From assembly GCF_003286085.1 (NCBI RefSeq), contig NW_020825298.1:868001-932000 (forward strand): a stretch of DNA of 64,000 nt. Reading direction: 5' to 3'. The notes under the pieces were generated by a model that saw only the letters and a list, made by a program, of their open reading frames with translations, was not told the origin of the DNA and searched no databases. Position numbers and translations under genes: made by a program. Below are positions 59,001 through 64,000 of the stretch, in pieces. Position 1 is the first letter of the stretch. Every line of letters starts with the position of its first letter. Origin of the DNA: Drosophila persimilis. Taxonomy: Eukaryota > Arthropoda > Insecta > Diptera > Drosophilidae.

Positions 59001-59219
59001 GTCCTGGTAGAAGTCGTAGGGTTCCGTGGGGCTGGTCGGCGGCGGGGCCGAGGTCGGATGCACGGTGGGCCTGTTGTACAGATAGAAGCTGACGCCTCTG
59101 GCGGTCACATTTCTCACGTCGCGGTAATTATTATCCGGTAGATTGAACAGCCAGGAACGCTGATACTTGGCGCCGTCCGCCAGCGCGAGGGCAAAGATCA
59201 GGAGAAAGACTAAGTACAT
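41333..59219 (-). CDS. Pvf3: PDGF/VEGF-related growth factor (Pvf2/Pvf3 type)
   Basis: Secreted cystine-knot ligand expected to act on the receptor tyrosine kinase Pvr. Minus-strand exons 59219-58857, 46550-46418, 41983-41521 and 41462-41333 join in phase to 362 residues. The true start is the ATG at 59219 (MYLVFLLIFALALADG), a clear signal peptide. An acidic repeat (DQDQDLDLDLDQEEDE) follows in exon 1. The 133-bp exon 2 supplies exactly the phase change needed. The growth-factor domain spans about residues 185-257 (CKVPKAQVIY, LHRCDSSTGCCRDGEICSV, HTECECV). A basic RRKR (263-266) precedes a Cys-rich tail (CQCPKHF, HCRCDCHLNDAAC, ICNYGLYDVKNGRC). I cannot tell Pvf2 from Pvf3 with certainty. 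The long first intron and modest C-terminal tail favour Pvf3, while neighbouring genes could fit either. Confidence 0.85.
42203..42435 (+). repeat. Recent 115-bp tandem duplication
   Basis: Both copies begin GAAATTTATAGAGCTAA, at 42203 and 42318, and end GATTAAAAACTTTCCTTGAA. I count about four differences between them, so the duplication is young. Confidence 0.9.
45441..45752. repeat. Decayed TATACC/GGGTA interspersed repeat, probable
   Basis: It opens TCTATACCCTTAAAGAGGGTA and closes near AAAGGGTATTACAACGTTCGG, the same end pattern as the copies at 2803 and 4884 but longer and more diverged. Confidence 0.35.
50036..50064 (+). repeat. (CA)n microsatellite
   Basis: CA dinucleotide run of about 14 units within Pvf intron 1. 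Confidence 0.9.
56125..56175 (+). repeat. CATTCC hexamer repeat
   Basis: About eight copies of CATTCC with GATTCC and CATTCG variants, within Pvf intron 1. Confidence 0.85.
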
Positions 59220-62200
59220 TTCAAAATGTTTCAAAACTTGTTCTTCACTTAATAATTTATTTGTGTACTGCAGTATTTATTGCTCTTTGTTATTATTTAT
59301 TGGACACTTGACACTTTTCTGGAAATTAAAGGAACAAGAAACGAACTTTATTAATTGGAATCCATGTAAATTTGATTAATTATAATTCGCGGACACAAAG
59401 TATTAATTCAGTTAATTGATTTGTATTTTCCCCCACGATTGCACTCCTTTCGTGTTGTTGATTATTTGCTACTTTGCGGCTTGTCACAACAGCTTGTTTT
59501 TAAAGAGTTTGCTCAATTCCAACAAGTTGTTTAAATATTTCGGCATGCGTCCAAATATTTATCTATATGTGCATATATTCATTTTTTGGCACACGCCTTC
59601 GCTTTTCGCGCTTTTCGCGCTTTTCACAGCTGCTGGGCCTCAACGGGTTTTTCGGTTACATATTTGCAAATGGAAGCAAAAGAAAAAAGATTTTCCCAGT
59701 CGCGTCGCTGTTTTTTATTTATAAATAATTTGTTTGCTGTCTGCTCTTTGCTAATGAAATAATGCCACTGGCAACAATCTGAAGATTCTTTTTCTTGGGC
59801 CTACCTAAACAAAGAATTTGGGATCATTCTGTGAGGACTGTTGCCGATCGCAGGAAAAATGTATAAAAAGTAATGGAAATGACGTGTTCTTTGAAAATGG
59901 TACGGTTTAGCAGGAAATATTGTTGAAAAAAAACGGACTGATTTTTGTTAGAACTATAAGTTTTTAAACTGATTTTCCTCCTTCTTTTTGTTTTATTCAC
60001 TATTATTTTTGCACCATAAATTTGTGTATTTATTGAAACACATTTTCCCGTTCTTCCGTTTCATTTAAGAACTTTGACAAGCAGTTGCGAAATTGACTAA
60101 TTATTATGTCACGTCACACCTCATTTCGCACATCAAATTGAATTTGATTTTTGATTGGTCTTCTATTGCGGAAAAATAAACACAAATCGGGGCACCTCAT
60201 TCACTGCCATATATCCTGGAGTTGGATCACTTTTCTATTCGATTTTGAGATTTTTCATTGGAGATTCTTTGAGCAGGGAACACTGGAACCGATTCGCGCT
60301 AGATCCGATCCGTGTCGATCCGGTACGATACTATGCGATACGGCACGAAAGTGATGATGTCGACGCTCCAACTGTTGCCGGCACACTCAGCGCGCTCTGC
60401 CGTTCCGCAGCAGCCTTTATTCCCAAAGCTCTCGCGCCCGATCGCTGCTGTTTCTCTTGGGGCCACCCTCGTCGGCTCTCTTTCTCTGCCTCTCTGGGGC
60501 TGTCTGGGCGAACGAGATGCGTGCCGAGCGCATGTGGAGCTGTGCTTTCTTTTCCCCGGCACTGCACTTCCCGGCACTTCTGTGTTCCTCTCTTGGAGAA
60601 CTCTCTTAAGAAGAGCTGCGTGAATCATCGGGTTTTTGGACGTTATTCGATCTGCAGGGATGACTCACATGGGAACCGTAATATCCCGAATGTAGATTCC
60701 AGTATGTGCATGCATTGTGTGCTCATAGAAAAGGGCCTTCTAGCCAGGCCAGCCAAAAAGGCCAGCAGCAAAACAATTCCTTTGGTGCGGCGATTATCTC
60801 TTTGTTTAATTTCGAAGTCCAGATAAAGCCGTAGGATGCCGCTGCCAGACATTTAAAGGGAAACCCCACTTTAAAAAAAAGTTACTTACTGAAGTTACTT
60901 ATTTTTCCCACAAGGCTGATTTTTGTGGATCATGTTTGCCCAAGAGATACATATGTATTTCACTGTGTCCGCCCTTGAACCTTTCGCTTGGTGAAGATTC
61001 CCTCTAAACCCAACAAAAGCAGATATTATAGAGTTGTGTATAGATTTGCATTGGATCCTTCTTTCCCCCTTACTTTTCTGATAAACCTGTCGGCGATAAA
61101 TCATTATTTTGGTGCCAATTATTTATAATTATTTATATGGGCTTATTAATCTGCTGCTGCAAGTGATTCATTGGCGCGTTTTGTTCTTAATTTCTTGTTT
61201 TGTATTTCTTACAATTTATAAATAGAAATGAGAATCTCGGATACTGTTACCATTACGTTAGAGCGTTTGCTCATTTCCTTTTCCCTACTTTCTCGCTCGT
61301 TCTCTCTCTTCGTGCGCTCACTCTTCCCTGTCGTCTACTCCTCGTGCCGCATGCCGCATGCCGCATGCCGCATGTCGTTGTGGCTATTAAAGTCCAATTA
61401 CAAGAATGCTTATCGGCGTAACACGTCAGTCCATGGGGCCATGCGAAGGGGTCGGATCGGATGTTCTTTCGGCTGCGGAGCTTTTCTGTTGGTGGCTCGA
61501 GTTGTTGTTGTTGAGAAATCACTGGAGTTTCTTGTTGTATGCTCTTTGCTGATGTTGGTGTGATTTCTGTTCTTGTTGTTGGTGTAGCCCTTTGTTGGTG
61601 AAGCTCTTTGTTGAGTTGGCCGTTCGATGCGGTATTCCTTGTTGTTGGTGAAGTTCTTTGTTGGAGTATTTCAGTGTTGGTGTCGAGTGTTGGTGTGCTC
61701 CTTGTTGGTGTTTTCTTGCGAATGCCTTGGCTTTCGTTTGAGCTAAAAGCTCCAGAAGTGTGTTAGCCTGTCAACAGGTTTGCATCTTGCTGCCGCCTCG
61801 TATCACTCTGCTCTTTGCTGTTGGTGTTTTGCTGCCGTTCTGGGGTTCCGTTCCGTTCGGTTCGGTTCGGTTCGGTTCGGTTCGGTTCTGTCTCTCGTCG
61901 CATCTTATTTATGGCCCCTGGCTGGTTCTGCTAATAGCCCATAAATCTTATTAATGATCTCTGTCAAGTGGCCATGAGCCCAAGAAGAGAACCACAAGAT
62001 CTGCATACATTCATGTCTGCATTTGCATTTCATTTCTCAGTTCTAAGTCCGGGCTTCTGCCCCTCGTTGTTCTCGGCTCTCGACTCCCGACTCCCGACTC
62101 TGAGTTCTCTGGTGTGGCTGGGGCTGCTGACGGACAACTGCTTTCAGCGCTACCGTCAATCAGTCAGACTGACAAAATGTGTTTTACCCTTTTTCCAAGG

Positions 62201-64000
62201 AATTACGAGGGGACCCATCGTTTGCCCTAATTTGAGTGGGTGCGCCACGTTGAATGTTGAACTTTGTAGACAACAGAAGATGTTTTTAACCTGTTTGCTT
62301 AACAACATAGATCCCTTATGCATATATGGCTATAAAATGTAGAGTATTTTAAGGGAGTTTGAAGGTGTTAAATGTTTTACTTGGGGATTACCACAAGTCG
62401 CTCTAGTTGTTGTTAGGGTATTCCCGATTCGTTGGGGTCTTTTCCGGATCTTTCTTCACACTTTGTTGTGCAATACTTGAATGCTCCCGCCTTGCCGCAA
62501 ATGGGCGTGCCTCGTGGGCGTTGCTGACTTCGCACCAGGCCAATAATCTTTAATAGGCTTGAGGAATTCCTTTTTTTCCTCGTTGTTGAACTTCTTTTTC
62601 AGGCAACGCCAATCGCAAATATGTGGCGGACCTCACCTCCGCCGCTCCTCCTGTTTGGAGTCTTGTCTCCACCCACGATCGGGCAATTTGCATATATGTC
62701 GCCCGATCTGCAGCGATCTGCACCGATCTGGCTTCGTTGTCCCATCTACCGAGGCCCTTCCCCTCATCTGAATATTTGTCATTTGCGTAGACACTTTTGA
62801 CACATTTTCATGGGTCATATTTGTGTTGGGCTCTCCTCCCCACGGCTTTTCGGAGCACCCCATCCGGAGCTGATCTCGTTTCTATCTCAGGCAAACAGCT
62901 GGATAAAGGGGGACGGGCACCACTGGGAGATCTGGGAGGAGAGCTGTGACGAGACAGAAGACTCATGTCTCACTCACGATGCGGCTGGAAGCGGGGCATG
63001 GCACTCAATCTGTAGGCTGGCAGTTCATATCTCGCCCTTTTCGGATTTCTGTTGTCTTTCATTGATCAATGGGATCCTCCTAATTGCTTGACATGCTCTC
63101 CGCCCCATGGTGGTACCCCATGGTGGTAGGGGAAATGACACACAGAGGATGGCAATGACATGATCTCATCACTGGGTGAATGTCTTACATGTTTGTGGCT
63201 AAACCCGGGGCGGAGCGAGTAAGTCGGTGGAACAGTGGATCTCTTCTGCTAATCTCAGACCAGATTGTGTTTGCCATTTGTCTCCTCTCCTCAAGATCCG
63301 ATAAGAGCTGCCAACTCCAGCAACTCTAGAGGAACGCGTTTCAATCAGCGGGGATCGGTTCAACGATCCACGGTCCTCCTCCATTGATTGCTTCCATTGA
63401 GTGCGTTCTGTTCAATGGGAGAATTTCCATAAATTCCATAAATGGAAACGCATTACGATAAATATCTTGTCCCTCTGCGAGGGCGTCAAGCAAAACGATC
63501 GTTTGCTCAACTTATCTCTGGTACGAGTGCCCCTCTCCCCCTCTCTCTCTCTCCTCCTCCCTCTCTTACTCTCACTCTGCTGTCTGTGGCGTTGGGGGCA
63601 CGTTCGGTTCGGTTTGTTCCAGTTTCCAGTGTGCGGTTTTGTCTCTTTCCGATCGAGCCACAGAATCGACAATTAGTGAAAGTGGGAAATGTGTCTGGGG
63701 GCCTGTTTGTTGTTGGTTGTTGGTTGTTTGCTGTTTGCTGTTGACTTAAGCCAAATATCTGTACAAGCCATTGAGATCTCGGCCCTGGGACGTGTGAATA
63801 TTTGAGGTAAACTAATCTCATGATTTGCACTTTGCTCCAGTCTCCAGTCTCCAGTCTTGGGGATTTCTCTCCATCTCTCTGGGCTACCAAGGAAAATGTC
63901 AATGTGCAAACAATCAACAACTTATCAGGGAGAGCCCCAGAGAGCCCCAGAGATTAATGGTGGCCTGTGGAGGGGGCGAACCTAATAGATTGTACCCAAG
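59220..64000 (-). promoter_or_regulatory. Upstream region of the Pvf gene, no coding exon seen
   Basis: The Pvf 5' UTR and promoter should lie in this stretch or beyond it, but I cannot place the start site. It is AT-rich to about 60.2 kb and then mixed. It contains CGGTT pentamers at 61850-61888, a GCCGCAT repeat near 61340, an imperfect TTGTTGGTG repeat at about 61500-61710, and TC-rich runs near 63530. The open frames here are low-complexity and match nothing I recognise. Confidence 0.4.
61850..61888 (+). repeat. (CGGTT)n pentamer repeat
   Basis: About seven tandem copies of GGTTC/CGGTT upstream of the Pvf gene. Confidence 0.9.

Noticed and set aside
59220-59234. Upstream extension of Pvf exon 1 starting with TTG
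   Set aside because: TTG is not a usual fly start, and the ATG at 59219 leads straight into a good signal peptide.
1-64000. tRNA, rRNA, CRISPR arrays, LTR elements or other viral fossils
   Set aside because: None recognised by eye on either strand; old, very decayed copies could have been missed.

Overview
The window is nuclear DNA of a fly of the genus Drosophila. The splice sites, short introns, CA/TG and CAG microsatellites, GAGA tracts and fly core-promoter motifs all fit, and the gene set matches Muller element B of D. melanogaster. The abundant microsatellites would suit the obscura group, but the species is an inference. I see no rRNA, tRNA, CRISPR array, or recognisable retroviral or LTR element. 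Exon models were built by hand from reading frame, splice consensus and remembered protein families; no alignment was run.

Layout. (1) 1-24,080: cropped (crp), the fly AP-4 bHLH-zipper factor, on the + strand. It has three coding exons, introns of 7.4 and 12.1 kb rich in microsatellites and CAGCTG sites, and a long A-rich 3' UTR. (2) 24,459-41,049: a compact block of mostly housekeeping genes. It holds a WDR83/MORG1 WD40 protein (-), a possible 35-codon membrane smORF (+), Mnn1/menin (+), Sem1/DSS1 (+), Nuf2 (-), a dynein heavy chain tail gene with no motor (+), and a UDP-glycosyltransferase (+). Several promoters here carry the fly core elements Ohler motif 1 and motif 7. (3) 41,333-59,219: a PDGF/VEGF-related factor (Pvf2/Pvf3 type) on the - strand, with four coding exons and a 12.3-kb first coding intron. 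(4) 59,220-64,000: sequence upstream of the Pvf gene, without recognisable coding exons.

The genes do not form one pathway. crp and Pvf are long-intron regulatory genes of development and signalling. The middle block serves chromatin (menin), the proteasome (Sem1), the kinetochore (Nuf2), signalling or splicing scaffolds (WDR83), an axonemal-dynein-like tail and conjugation chemistry.

Best leads: a stand-alone DNAH2-type dynein tail that ends where the motor should begin; a glycosyltransferase whose catalytic histidine aligns with glutamine; a 103-codon open frame directly after the crp stop, suggesting stop-codon readthrough; about 31 AP-4 sites (CAGCTG) within the introns of the AP-4 gene itself; and a nearly identical promoter module in inverted orientation at WDR83 and Sem1.
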